A stretch of DNA of 64,000 nucleotides from Eutreptiella sp. 'Long Island Sound 2002' (lineage: Eukaryota; Euglenozoa; Euglenophyceae; Eutreptiales; Eutreptiaceae): positions 125,842,899 to 125,906,898 of the forward strand of contig OZ038380.1 in the NCBI GenBank assembly GCA_964036045.1, given 5' to 3'. Made by a program: the position numbers and the translations under genes. Each line of letters starts with the position of its first letter. Position 1 is the stretch's first letter. The notes beneath the pieces are model-generated. The model was given only the letters and a program-made list of their open reading frames with translations, was not told where the DNA came from and ran no database searches. This document shows, in pieces, positions 51,201 to 61,759 of this stretch.

Positions 51201-51380
51201 CCTGATGTGTTGCTGTACATACTTTTGTTTCCTTGTTTCAGAGTGGCAAGGATCCTGAAACGCTTTGTCTCATGACACGAGCGTAATTGATGCCCCTGTG
51301 AGCGCAGTGCTTTGCCTGCCTGCTTGCTTGTGTGTGTCACCGCAGCGTCCCGTGGCCAGGCCCCCCATGGGAACGCGTCA
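48260..51380 (+). repeat. Complete 3' LTR of element A
   Basis: 3.1 kb, from TGTGCCCACTAACCCC to GGGAACGCGTCA. Beyond 51380 similarity with the internal start of the element (after 33683) is lost, as expected for an LTR end. Confidence 0.9.
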
Positions 51381-52326
51381 CCAACACCGTCTAGTAATAT
51401 TTGGGTCCTTAGACTCTTGGCCTATCCTTGAGAGATCGGTCCAAGTACATTAGTCACTCCAATTTTGACTTGAATACTGTGTGTAAAAAGTGCTCATGAA
51501 ACCTTTTTGAGGTTACTAAAGATGACGTCAAAATGTGTGTATTGGAGATCGCCGGTCTGCTCCAAAGCCAGGGGAGGGTAGGGTCAGCCTATCCAGGACC
51601 ATCAACTCCTACCCGGATCCTTTGTGCATGCACTTTACTGGACCTTAGGCTATCACCATGGTGGAAATGTTTGCATTCCTTTCTCCCTTGTTGTTCACAA
51701 ATGGGGAATTTCACCAAAGTGCGCAGCTCATCAGACTAGATACAGTGTCCTAGTATCGTTGAGATAGGCTAGGTTATTTTGGGATCGTGTTAGTGGACTG
51801 TTGCCCTTTGGATGCTTCCACATGGACTTCTCTGAAATGCCCCTACACCGGCTAGGGGTCAGTTGAATGTAAGTGACCTCTGATTTCTGGTTTTTCCTGG
51901 TTGTGTGCCCTGATGCCTGCGGTAAATCTCAGGGCCCACGTTGAGTTGTATCCTGCCCCCCTATGTGTGTCAGGGTCCGGGTCCTGAGTTCCCAAAACTA
52001 CCCTTGTCTCTGTATGGGGCCCTGTCCAATTGCTCTGACTTCCTTTGTGCCATTTTGTCTTGTGTACATACTGTTTTTGCGGTTGCATGATGTATCTCCT
52101 TTTGTCCTCTTAGGTACGAAAGGGCTACTTTTGTGATCGCTCCAGTCACACTGAGTTTCAGCAAGGCTTCAGACCCTTTGTCTAGTGCTGACCCTTCGCT
52201 TGTGACTCGCTCGGCCAAGAGAAAGGCGCCTGTACCGGCCCCGCTTACACGGAAGTGGGTAAGATAGCACGGGGAGTACTATCACAAAACTCTCCTAAGG
52301 GCTACGCCGGAGTACCTAGCTGAGAG
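51381..52326. other. Non-coding DNA between elements A and B
   Basis: Moderate GC with no supported gene. It may contain the 5' LTR or leader of element B, but no second copy exists in the window to confirm this. Confidence 0.4.
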
Positions 52327-52636
52327 GTGGTGCTCACAAAGACCCCTCAAACGAGGACACCCTCAGATTCTACACCGCCAGCCCGACATGCGGAATTTGG
52401 ACCCGCGAATCGGGGAGCTCGTCCCCTCCGTGGTGGCCCCCGCCCCCCGCATCACCGGCTCCAGGCCCCATGGGTCCGACTCAACAAGCAGCTCAGGGTC
52501 CGACTGCCTGCTGCACCTGGCATCCCATGTACTCGTGGACCCAGCCCCCTACGCCTTCCCGGAGTGGTGGCCGCTGGCACTTCGCCGAGGAGATTGAGCT
52601 CAGCAACAGCCTAGGCCATGGGGCCTTCCGCATGAG

Positions 52637-53230
52637 GTGGGCCAAGTACAAGACCGTCAGCGTACAGCAGGAATGACAGGAGCTCAACGCCTTGGCTGCC
52701 ACTACCGAGGCTTCGCTGTCGAGTCTGCCACCGTGCAGCCGGAGACCGTGGCCTTCATCAGCGACTTGAGTGGAGTCATCCGATCGCTCACCCGGCACAC
52801 CGACGCCGAGCTGACCCATGCTTGGACCGAGGGGCACACCTTGCATCAGCGGGTCCGCCACCTTGATGACCAGCTTGGGCGGCAACGTAGGTATGGATAT
52901 GAGCTCCGGGACGAACAGCGGAGCCAACTCAGTGTGCTCACCGCCCTCCAAGCGAACACCGCGGACGCCGTCGCCGCCGCCGCAGCCACCTCTGACCTGG
53001 CGACCATCAAGACCAAGCTGGCGACCATGGAGGCAGGGCTGCAGCAAGACCAGCTTACCATGGACAACGAGCGGCGCGCCGGATCCGGTTTCAGGCAGAG
53101 CAGAATTGATACCATAACCTTCATGACAACCGTGCCTGTGACACCAGCTCAGCCCCCCTTGGGACCCGTGCCCCTCCAACAGATTCTGATTGCTCTGCAG
53201 ATCAGGTCAGGGGCCAAGGGGAACGCCTGA
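52637..53230 (+). pseudogene. Element B gag coiled-coil segment
   Basis: 197 codons, helical, with VAFISDLSGVIRSLTRHTDA, then ERRAG-type and LATMEAGLQQDQL stretches that look like a coiled coil. Position suggests the N-terminal half of gag. Similar in style to, but not alignable with, the coiled coil of element A. Confidence 0.5.
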
Positions 53231-54178
53231 CAGCCTTGGAGAATCAGGAGGCAGGCTGTAATGAGCTCATAATGGAGTTCAGTTTGAGGGGCTGCAGGGT
53301 CAGGAGGGTGTTCAAGAAGGACCCTGAGAGGGTGATTTAGCCCTTCACGGGGCCCATCATCCTGTACATACTCGATATTTCAGTAGCCATTCTGAAAAGG
53401 CTTGTCATGTTGCTGATGTACATACTCACGTTCATGCGACGCCCCATCCCCATGTGCATGTAATCCGACAGCCGTATGTACATACACCTGTGCCTTGCGC
53501 AACCGCGCATGCAGCGGAGAAATCAGAATTACCGGGTTATCACCACCCGGAAGGGCCTACAGAAATGCGAGCATCAGGTTATCACCCCCCCCCATGGTCC
53601 CCCAAGTGGCGAATTCAGTTTCCCGGGACCCCGCCCTGGATATGCTCATCAGCACACCCATCAGCATCAGCCATACTCGTCAACTCCCCCCCAAGCACAT
53701 CATTACTGTGCAGAGAGGTGTCACCTTCAGGGACTCCACCCTTGGCACTTTGATGCTCGGGAAATTTTGACCCTAGGGCAATCCTGAGATGGCCGGAGGA
53801 TGACGAACTTCCGAAGGTGAAACCAGTAGGGATTCTTGCTTGGGGTATGGCGTTTGCTGAAGTCACTGATGACCCCGCCCCGAGTCCCGTGGATAACCCC
53901 AGTACCTTCAACCAATCCCGGGGACCGCGGGGCCAGGGGCCTATGGCCATCAGGCCACCCCCCACCTGAACCCCACATCCCTTGGAGACCTGCAGCGGGC
54001 CAACCTCCGTCCCAAGTGGGACGGAAGGGCTGAGACCCTGCACCACTACCTCCTGAAATGAAGAAGGTGGGAACGGTCAGTGGGGCGTGCCCTGAGAGAG
54101 GAGGCCCGAATTGTGGAAATCTTGGCCTCCATACCCCGAAAAGATCGCCAGCCCCATTGAGGACCGCCATCTCCGCCG

Positions 54179-54964
54179 ATGCCTCTCCTACAAGGAGCAA
54201 AGGAGGAGGTGGAATGGGAGGCGAGGAAGAAGACCAATGTAGATCTCTTCAGGGACACCTACAAGAGTACTGTGGTACCGGCTCATTGCACGGCATCAGA
54301 ACTCAGTGGAATCTTTGAGAATTTCTGCTATTGGGGCAAGAGGGTGAGGGGAGGAGTCACCCTGGAGGATGCCAGCAAGGACTGGCTGGACGCCCTCCAC
54401 CTGCACTCTGACCTGACCCGGAAGGTCATTGCAGAGCAAACTAAGTGCGGCGGGTCACTTGACTATGTCCAGCTGTACCTGTTTGTGCAGGTCTACTTGG
54501 AAAGAAAGAATGAGCACCTGGCTCATTCGCGGAGGCATCACCAGGGCTTCAAGGTGCACCAGCTGCAGGAAGACTGCCCTGACGAGGGGTATTCCACATC
54601 GCCTGCCAGGGTCCACATCCTGCTGCAGGATCCTGAGTACCCCCCCCCTGCACAGAGAGAGAGTGACAGCCCACAAGCGTCCCCTGACAAGGAGCTGGAA
54701 ATCAATGTTTTTGGGCAAAATGTCACCAAGACTGGACCCCCCTGTAGTTTCTGTGGCTTCAAGGGACGCAAGATGGCAACTTGCTACCGCAAGCATCCCC
54801 ACCTGTGACCGCCCTCAGGGGCCTGCAAGAAAGGTCTGAAGGAGGGACCCCCCTCCAAGGGCTGTGGCAGCACTTGGCACACCCCGGATCAGTGTTGGAA
54901 ACTCCATCCACACTTGAAGCCCGGGCCCAAAAAAGCTGCCGAACTCCCGCCCAGATGAGGGATT
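54179..54964 (+). pseudogene. Element B gag C-terminus with zinc knuckles
   Basis: The frame 54179-54808 holds a helical capsid-like region (LEDASKDWLDALHLHSDLT), then CSFCGFKGRKMATC. This is the CX2CX4HX4C knuckle layout with Arg at the His position. After a stop the next ~150 bases encode a second knuckle-like piece, CGSTWHTPDQC, in another frame. Knuckles bind RNA; the first has lost a zinc ligand. Confidence 0.65.
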
Positions 54965-55169
54965 AGAGGTGTGAGCGGACGCGACGGGGCGTCAACCCGA
55001 TCACAGGATGCCCAGGGTACCCGAGCCTGAGGGTTGACTGCCTGTGGGGTAAGCAATACGAAATGCGCCTCTCCGTGGTACTCAAGGGGGATGAACAGGA
55101 GGTACTGAGACCGCTCCGAACAGCGGTAGCAGACTCAGCAGCCACTAAAGGCCTCATCCTGCCAAAGGA

Positions 55170-55330
55170 TCTTCTTCTTTAAGTCCCCGGAGCCCCTTTT
55201 GTCGGCTCTACACTTTCAGTGCATCATCCACACGGGTTGTGATGCCATGGGCGTCATTGGATATGAGTTAGTACCAGATCTGGTCCGTACCAAGGCTGAC
55301 AGTCATATACGGCTGATTGAGGCTTGATTC
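55170..55330 (+). pseudogene. Element B protease remnant
   Basis: One frame reads FQCIIHTGCDAMGVIGYELV. The spacing matches a retropepsin active site, with His where the catalytic Asp of Asp-Thr-Gly should be. It would be inactive. The downstream half of the domain is not recognisable. Confidence 0.55.
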
Positions 55331-57243
55331 CATTCCCTGAAAGGAGGCACCCGTTGTATACATGGGCCCTCTTACTCCCCGTATCACACAAAGGGGAATA
55401 CGTCTTTGAGCCCGATGTCCTGATGCAACTCTGTACATCGCTGACATTGGGCCCAGAGCCATAGTGGGGTATCGTCTATTGGCTCGGTATCGTTCCGCAG
55501 TCTTTTCAGGGCAAGGATCGTTTATTGTTGAAGAGGATCTGAGTCGAGACACCACCAATGTCGCAGCCTCTGAGCACAAACCTGGGCTGGAACTGACCCA
55601 CGTTGAGAGGGACAACCCGATTCAGTCCATCGTCCAATTATACTCCGTTTCTGTGCCAACGATCATGAGGAGGGTCCTTCAGATTATAATCGGGAAGGGG
55701 GTTCAGTGAGATCTGTGGGAGTGGGCACCGGAAGGTTAAATGCCCTAGTGGAGCCTCGGACTCGGCCTTTGGTCCCTTATGAGGGGGTTCACTCCTGAAC
55801 AGATGGTTCTGCCTCGTCGATTGGTGCCATGTTCCTGCCTCCGCGGGATATCTCTGCGCTCCACAACCGCACATCGCAAGTTGTGCCGGAGAGAGGGCAC
55901 AGGGCAGCCTGGGTTCTTCTGTGCCTTGGTCTGCACGGTTCAACAGTTCATCGCCCACCATCGATACCCTGACCTTTTCTGAAGTGACAGCACCTCATGG
56001 GACAGTTGACAGTACACACACAATCCTGAACACACAATCTGTACCTCAGGAAATGATGGGGAGGCCTTCACAGGTTCTACTCTCACCGGCAGGGACCGGC
56101 TTTGGAAGCCATCCTGCTGCCCAGGTCATACCCTCGACCATCATCCCCATTACACCTGAGTTGCAGAGCAGTTTGTTGACGCCGAGTTCAGCAGGATGAC
56201 AGCCTGAGCAGGGCTTGAGAGAGAATCGATCAGCAGTCCACAGACTGACCGGGGCTGCCCCCAAGGCAGTGCCTCAGGATCTCAGTCGAAGGGATGATAT
56301 TACCATAAGTTAGTGTCACTTGTACTCGCCCTGTCCGGGAGTATAGCTGCCCAGGCGGGGATTCACCAGAGTTCCAGAGGGTGGATTGAAAACGATACTC
56401 CCCCTGTTTCAGCAGCAACAAGGGGCAACACACAGCTGGTGGACACCCTATGCATCATGACATCCCTCCTGGCTGGCTTGTGCCATCAGGTGAAGGCACC
56501 CCACTCCGTCCAGCAAGCAAAGCATTCAGCATGGCCTGAAGTGCCAACGACTGGTGCGCCCATCTGGTCCCTCCCGAGGGTCCCGGCAGCTGGTACAGAC
56601 TAGGACCAGACCAAAGAGGCGATGGTCCACAAAACCCTTTCTTCCCTTTTTTCTACCCCCACTGTACTTCCTTCCCCTGATATCTGGCAAGAGCCGACCG
56701 ATCAAGGTCCTGCGGCCCAGTCGGAAGTCTCTGGGGACGTGACGAAGATGATTGCAGTGTTTGCCGAGGATTGGCTGGATATTGGTGACCGGGAACTCTC
56801 AAGAGTCCGGTCGACAGATGTCCGTGATCAGGATATCGAGTCCTGTCCGGGTGATTAATGTAGTTTGGGTGTTGATCCACCCGATGAGTTCATGGGTCGG
56901 TTCGGATACTCAGGGCTGTGGAATTTGGTGCTATGAACATTAGTGTCACGGACCTGCGGCACCCACAGGACAAGGCCCCCATGACAAGTCCAGCCCCCAC
57001 GGGGGTTTCACAGGAGATCCTGCAGATACAACCCCGACAGTCTGCTGGGAGACCGCGGGAACTGAGGCGGCCAGGCGTGTTCAAGAATGACAGATATGAC
57101 CTTCGCCTGGTATGGCGCGAAAAGTTCTGTCAGTGGCCCAAAAGAGCTTTGACAACTACCTAGCCCCTCCAGCCCACACCCAGCCCCTTTGACCGCCTCT
57201 CGGCTGTGAGTGGAGTGCGTGGGAAGGGTCAACAGTAGCGTGA
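55331..57243. other. Decayed interior of element B
   Basis: No conserved domain is recognisable. Open frames are short and interrupted. It occupies the protease-to-RT interval, which is unusually long here (about 3 kb to the first RT motif), so an insertion within the element is possible. Confidence 0.4.
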
Positions 57244-58104
57244 GTGGGGTCAGGAAGTGGGGGAAGAAAAGTGAAGAAGCGAAATCGGACTGGACTCTCG
57301 CCCCCCCGTAAGACCAAGAAAGCACCAAAAGGGTATATGTGCCCTACGGGAGGGGAGCATCATGCTTTGTTTTGGTTCCCGCCAGCTCGTGAGCTGCGGG
57401 AAACGGTGCAAAAGGTCATATGGGAAGGGGGTAAAGGGGTTATAGTGGTACCAGTCCAAAAGTGAGAGAAGTGGTTTTGGAGTTTAGGGGAGATTGCCGT
57501 GGAATGGTGGGACATACCGAAAGGGGAGAGTATTTTGTGGGATGGGAAGGGTAAAATGCTCTCACAGGAGGGTCTGCAGTAACGGGGTGTACTTTTCGAT
57601 GCACTTGGTATCGAGCAAGAGTGACTGATCCAGACCAGCTGGAAACAGCCCTTGGGTGATCCTGACCTCAGAGAGGTCCTCCATCAGGGAGCCTGGCGTC
57701 CTCAGGGTACCACTGCAGCCCCGGGCCTCAGCAAGAGACCCATGGGCATGAAGCGCCAGAACTGGAATGTCCTGGCACTGAAGAGGGCCAAGGAAGGGTA
57801 TGGCCCCCCTGAGTTGCCCGACATTGATTTGATTTATCCTGCATTCCACGGGCCCAGCTCAAAGACCAACAGAAATGACTCCAATCGGCGATTCCAAGTG
57901 GAGTCATCATCCCAGGACAGCCCTGCTGCCCTCAAACTCACCCGGAATGACCTCGAGAAGGTAGAGGCCTCCATCTCCAGTCAGAAGGTGGTAAATTGGA
58001 TGATTGACCCCGTTCGCGCTAAAACTGCCAATCAAGTCGATCACAGCCCCCCTCCCCCTAGCAACTCTTCCACTCGAGAACTCGGTCAGTGCGTTCGGTC
58101 CTAG
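57244..58104 (+). pseudogene. Element B domain of unknown function upstream of RT
   Basis: ELRETVQKVIWEGGKGVIVV is followed by a Trp-rich stretch and IPKGESILWDGKGKM, matching the element A domain at 39385-39620 in order and spacing. A TGA splits it near 57464. The following frame 57652-58104 (150 codons) is Lys/Pro/Ser-rich and not recognised. Confidence 0.5.
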
Positions 58105-58339
58105 AGGCCGATGCCAAGGAGTTTTCAGACCCCGGTCTTCAGAAGATGGTGGAGTTGTAAAGCAAAAAGCTCCTTGAGGAATTCAAGGACACAGTTTTCA
58201 ATTCAGAGTTGGATAATCGGGACGAGATCAAGGCCAATGCCAGCAAGAGGGGGCCTGATGGGTGGGTCAATCTGGAGCTGAAAGAGGGCTAAAAACCTGC
58301 TGCCTTCAGCCCTGTCTGAGCAGTAGTTCTGCGGGAGGA

Positions 58340-58830
58340 GGCGCCGAAAGCAAAGGTCCAAGGCTTTGAGGAAAGAGGGTGGATTGAAGGATCCAAAAGC
58401 CCTCGGGTGGCACGTGGATTTTTAGTGCCGAAACGTGGGGTAAACAATTGGAGGTTGGTCATTGATTATTGGTACTTGAATTCATGTCTCTAGGGACATG
58501 AATTTTCCCTACCGGTCATTGAGGAGCCCCTTCAGCGACAGCATGGGAACCATCTCTGGACAGTCCTCGACGCTGATGCCCCTCACGGAGGAGAGTCGTC
58601 CGCTGACAGGTTTCTGTACCCCGTGGAAAGTGTATCAGTGGACTGTCCTGCCCATGGGGGTGAAAGTTCGACCACAGGTCTGCCAGAGAATGGTCACCCA
58701 CTGCATTAGGCACCTGCCCCCCTCGGCAAGAGCCTATGTTGATTATGTGCTTGTGGGTACACCCCCCTCCAAGGCTTCCAGGGTTAAGCATCAGCTCTTG
58801 GACAGGTTTGCCTCGATGAAGAGGCCATAA
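58340..58830 (+). pseudogene. Element B reverse transcriptase
   Basis: ERGWIEGSKSPRVARGFLVP and NNWRLVIDYWYLNS, a TAG, then SLPVIEEPLQ and VLDAD (motif A region), and in the frame of 58498-58830 YQWTVLPMGVKVRPQVCQRM (motif B) and AYVDYVLVG. The last is motif C with Tyr in place of the second Asp, so this RT is catalytically dead. Confidence 0.8.
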
Positions 58831-58837
58831 CTGAGCA

Positions 58838-59510
58838 TTATGAGTTTGTCAGGAGACTTGTTCGATGCCTGGATGACCACCATCTCCAAGTGAAGGAGGA
58901 AAAGTGCCAATTGTTCTGTCAAAGGGTTAAACATTGTGGTCACATCCTTCACCAGGGACGGAGATCCCCCGACCCCGAGAAAGTGGCTGCATTTTGTCAC
59001 TAGACTGAGGCCTTAATTCGTATCCCCAAGCAGATGAACGGATATCTCAGAGTATGTAATTGGTATTCCATTTACATACCCCAACATGCTCCCCTGACTG
59101 CGCTACTGATGGACAGCGTGAAAGGGAAATATGGGAGAGCGCCTGAGGGACGCAAATGCAAGGTCCCCAAGGACCGCAACTTCATTGAATGGACTGAGAT
59201 CATCAGGCAGAGTTTCTCCAAAGTCAAGGAGGCACTGTGCGAGAAGTGTGCATTGTATATCCCCAATGACACAGATGAATATGCGATTCACACTGATGCC
59301 TCAGATTTTGGCATAGGCGGTGTGTTGGAGCAGCAATTGCCAGATGGTAGCTGGGCTCCTTGGGCTTTCAACTCAAAAAAGCTCATAGGGGAGATCTGTT
59401 ATGATCCTGAGGGCGATGTCTTGGGCTTTACCGGACCACGGGCGGGAGAAAGAGACCTACGCACTGGTGTCCCGCCTCTTGAAATTCAAGAGCTGGATAT
59501 CAGGGCGTAA
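58838..59510 (+). pseudogene. Element B RT connection and RNase H
   Basis: LVRCLDDHHLQVKEEKCQLF and HILHQGRRSPDPEKVAAF form the connection region, with a stop near 59000. The frame 59034-59510 has ALYIPNDTDEYAIHTDASDF, GGVLEQQLPDGSW and PWAFNSKKL, the start of RNase H with its first Asp. The remainder (about 59400-59760) is split over other frames. Confidence 0.75.
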
Positions 59511-59891
59511 AGTAATCCTTTCACGGACCACAAGTCCCTCGAGTCATCATACAAGGAGGATCTCTCTACCATGGCTGGACCCCTGGGTTGTCGCGGCCGT
59601 TGGCATGAGTTCCTTTCCCGATGCAACATTGTTGTTGTTTACCAGCCGGCTGAGGACAATGATGTAGCCAACAGGATGAGCCGGTGGGCCTACCCTGCGG
59701 GGCTGGCGGATGACACCAACTTCTATGGTTCGAACGCCGACCTGTAGGAGTAGGAGGACTGGAAAGGCCAGGAGAAGGCCTGAAATGATGCCCTGATTGA
59801 ACGGCTGTCCACATCTCGCGAAAAGAGTGAGTCTGGACCCCCCTGCAGCCATACAGCCACGTGTCATGGTCACTGCAGCGGGTACAGCAAT

Positions 59892-61205
59892 ATGCGCGCG
59901 TCCAGCCACTACCCCTGCTTTCATTTTGAGTGCGCCAGCCTGGAAACGGCCACTCCGGACAGGCTGGATGACCAGAGCACAGCTGATGCTCTGCTACATC
60001 TGAAATACACCGCCCAGGTAACTACCGACCCCCTCTCTGCTGATCTGCCACTCACTGCGGACCCCCCTTGGTGTCCTGATCACCTGGATCACCATAAGAT
60101 CAACATGTGTGGTGTCCTGAACCTCCTGCACAGTGATCCTGATAGTCACGACTGTGGTTTTGAGGCTGAAGAGTCCGTGAGTCCTGAGTTCTTTAAGGAT
60201 CCAGACCTCCCTGGTATGGCCCATGTGATGAGGGAGTCTCATCATGCTCCCCAGGGCCTGATTGCTTCTGTCACATCGGTCAATGTGCCCTCACCCTGTG
60301 GTATCCTGTATGAGGATTGGGAACCATACTACGCTAAGGACCCCGACCTGCAAGTGGTGCTGGACTGGGGTATCAACAAAAACATTGGGTATGGAAGCTA
60401 CCGGTGGCATGAACCACGATGGGGAGACCCCCATATCAGGGTGGATGGTAGGGCAGTGGTTCCTGTGGCCATCCTGAACAAGGGAAAAGAAGCAGTGCAC
60501 TACGTTGCACATGCAGGTATCCCCAAAGCCCTGGAACTGTTCAAGCGACAGTTTCATGTCCGTAATCTGTCCAACGATGACTCTGGGACAGAGTGAAGAA
60601 GGTTGTGGATGCCTGTGTGCTATGTGCACATTGCAAGGCACGAAGGGGTCCACATCCTGACTCGACCGAGGCCAAGCCCCTGCTCTACTGTCCCTTTGCA
60701 TCAGTAGGCATTGGGTTAGTATCTCTGCTTGAAGTTAAACATCCTGAAACAGGGGTGAAGGTGGATTATGCGATGGTTATTGTGCGTTGTTTGACAGGTT
60801 ATATCCTGGCCATCCCATGTAGACAAGAGGGACTGACGAGCCATAAAGCCGCCGCCCTATTTCTGCACTATTGTGCCTTTTTTACTGCGATGCCCAGGGA
60901 GATGCAGTCTGATAATCAGTCCATCATCTCGTCAGAGTCGTCGACGCCCTGTGGGGTCTCGCTGGTATTACCCAGGCCAAGTCTCTAGTGTAAAGACCAC
61001 AGAGTAATGGGCGTGCGGAGCGGGCAGTCCAGTCCCTTGTCAATGCTTTGCGGCTATAGTTGGTCTTCCGCAAGCTGGGCTGGATCTATGCCCTGCCATT
61101 TGCCCTGTGGGTTCTTAATGACCTACCGGCTCCCATCGCACCCTAATCACCGCAACAGCTGGTTTTTGGCGGGGACCTTATCAGTTTTGGCGAGGTACCC
61201 CCCCT
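59892..61205 (+). pseudogene. Element B integrase, truncated
   Basis: 59892-60596 ends with VHYVAHAGIPKALELFKRQF, the His half of the zinc domain. 60593-60988 begins with CVLCAHCKA, the Cys half, and includes VDYAMVIVRCLTGYILAIPC and MQSDNQSIIS (second core Asp kept). After a frame change, SNGRAERAVQSL supplies the catalytic Glu (codon 61018-61020). The sequence ends at about 61205 in the segment following LVFGGDL, where the TAGG run starts, so the C-terminal domain and the 3' LTR are missing. Confidence 0.78.
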
Positions 61206-61216
61206 TCCGCAGGGCC

Positions 61217-61372
61217 CATTTAGGTAGGTAGGTAGGTATCTTCGGGAGCTCGGGATGCCTTCTTTGACAATGCAGGAAGAAGGTCTTACCAAGGGGACGT
61301 CCTGTCCCTCCCACTGCCCTATGTCAGGTGCCTCTTGAGCCGCTCCCGCGTGTGCTTGGGAAGGCATTGTCG
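61217..61372 (-). repeat. Inverted copy of the 168-319 dispersed repeat
   Basis: Reverse complement matches 168-319 at about 90 percent. It starts with the TAGG microsatellite that truncates element B, so the junction may be the insertion point of this repeat. Confidence 0.75.
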
Positions 61373-61759
61373 CGGCCACCCGGTCCATGTGTCCCAGGTG
61401 GGAGGGTGTCCCCACATGTGTCCATGGGTAGGGCCACATGCCCCCGCCTTTGGGCAGCAGCTCTGGGGGCTGCCCAGCCGTGTGGAGTATCTCTCACCAC
61501 AAGGGGTATTGCTCCCGCTAGTCTACGGTACGACTGCCTCACCCTTGTGGCTTGAGTTGCGGGGCCTCTCTGCTTGGCAGGCGACCCCCTCCTGGACTAT
61601 GCACCAGCTCCCCTGTCAACGGTTCCTTCCATGGCTCCGGGTGACGTTTGCCCTGGTCCCCGATGCAGCCTGGCCGGGCTCGGGCCAGTGGCCTTGGGGT
61701 ACCGTTCCTGCTGCTGGCCCGGTGGGTCGGCTGGGTCGCCCCAGTGCATCCGACCCATG
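61373..61759. other. Spacer, no gene seen
   Basis: GC-rich, with overlapping open frames of low complexity in several frames and no recognisable domain. Confidence 0.5.

Larger units (their letters stand above)
44247..51227 (+). repeat. 3.5-kb tandem duplication of element A 3' end
   Basis: 44247-47741 is repeated from 47742 (offset 3495 bases, reduced to 3485 by a 10-base deletion near 50764). Each unit is the last ~520 bases of the internal region plus an LTR. The junction at 47742 joins TACATACTTTTGTTC of the LTR to GTTCGGCTGTACC of the internal region, with GTTC shared by both parents. By eye the units differ at about a dozen single bases. Confidence 0.93.
30574..51380 (+). mobile_element. 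Ty3/gypsy chromovirus element A with duplicated 3' end
   Basis: 5' LTR 30574-33683, internal region 33684-44764, then two tandem copies of [3' non-coding + LTR]. Plus-strand coding order is gag coiled coil, capsid, zinc knuckle, protease, domain of unknown function, RT, RNase H, integrase and chromodomain, which is the Ty3/gypsy (Metaviridae-type) order. The C-terminal chromodomain places it among chromoviruses. At least five in-frame stops and several frameshifts make it non-autonomous. A canonical tRNA primer site just inside the 5' LTR was not recognised. Confidence 0.9.
52327..61215 (+). mobile_element. Ty3/gypsy element B, old and 3'-truncated
   Basis: Plus-strand order is gag coiled coil, zinc knuckles, protease, unknown domain, RT, RNase H, integrase. 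It is a different family from A: the gag parts do not align and pol is only generally similar. Stops and frameshifts occur every few hundred bases, and the integrase stops at about 61205 where a TAGG microsatellite and another repeat begin. No LTR was identified, and the 5' limit is approximate. Confidence 0.8.
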
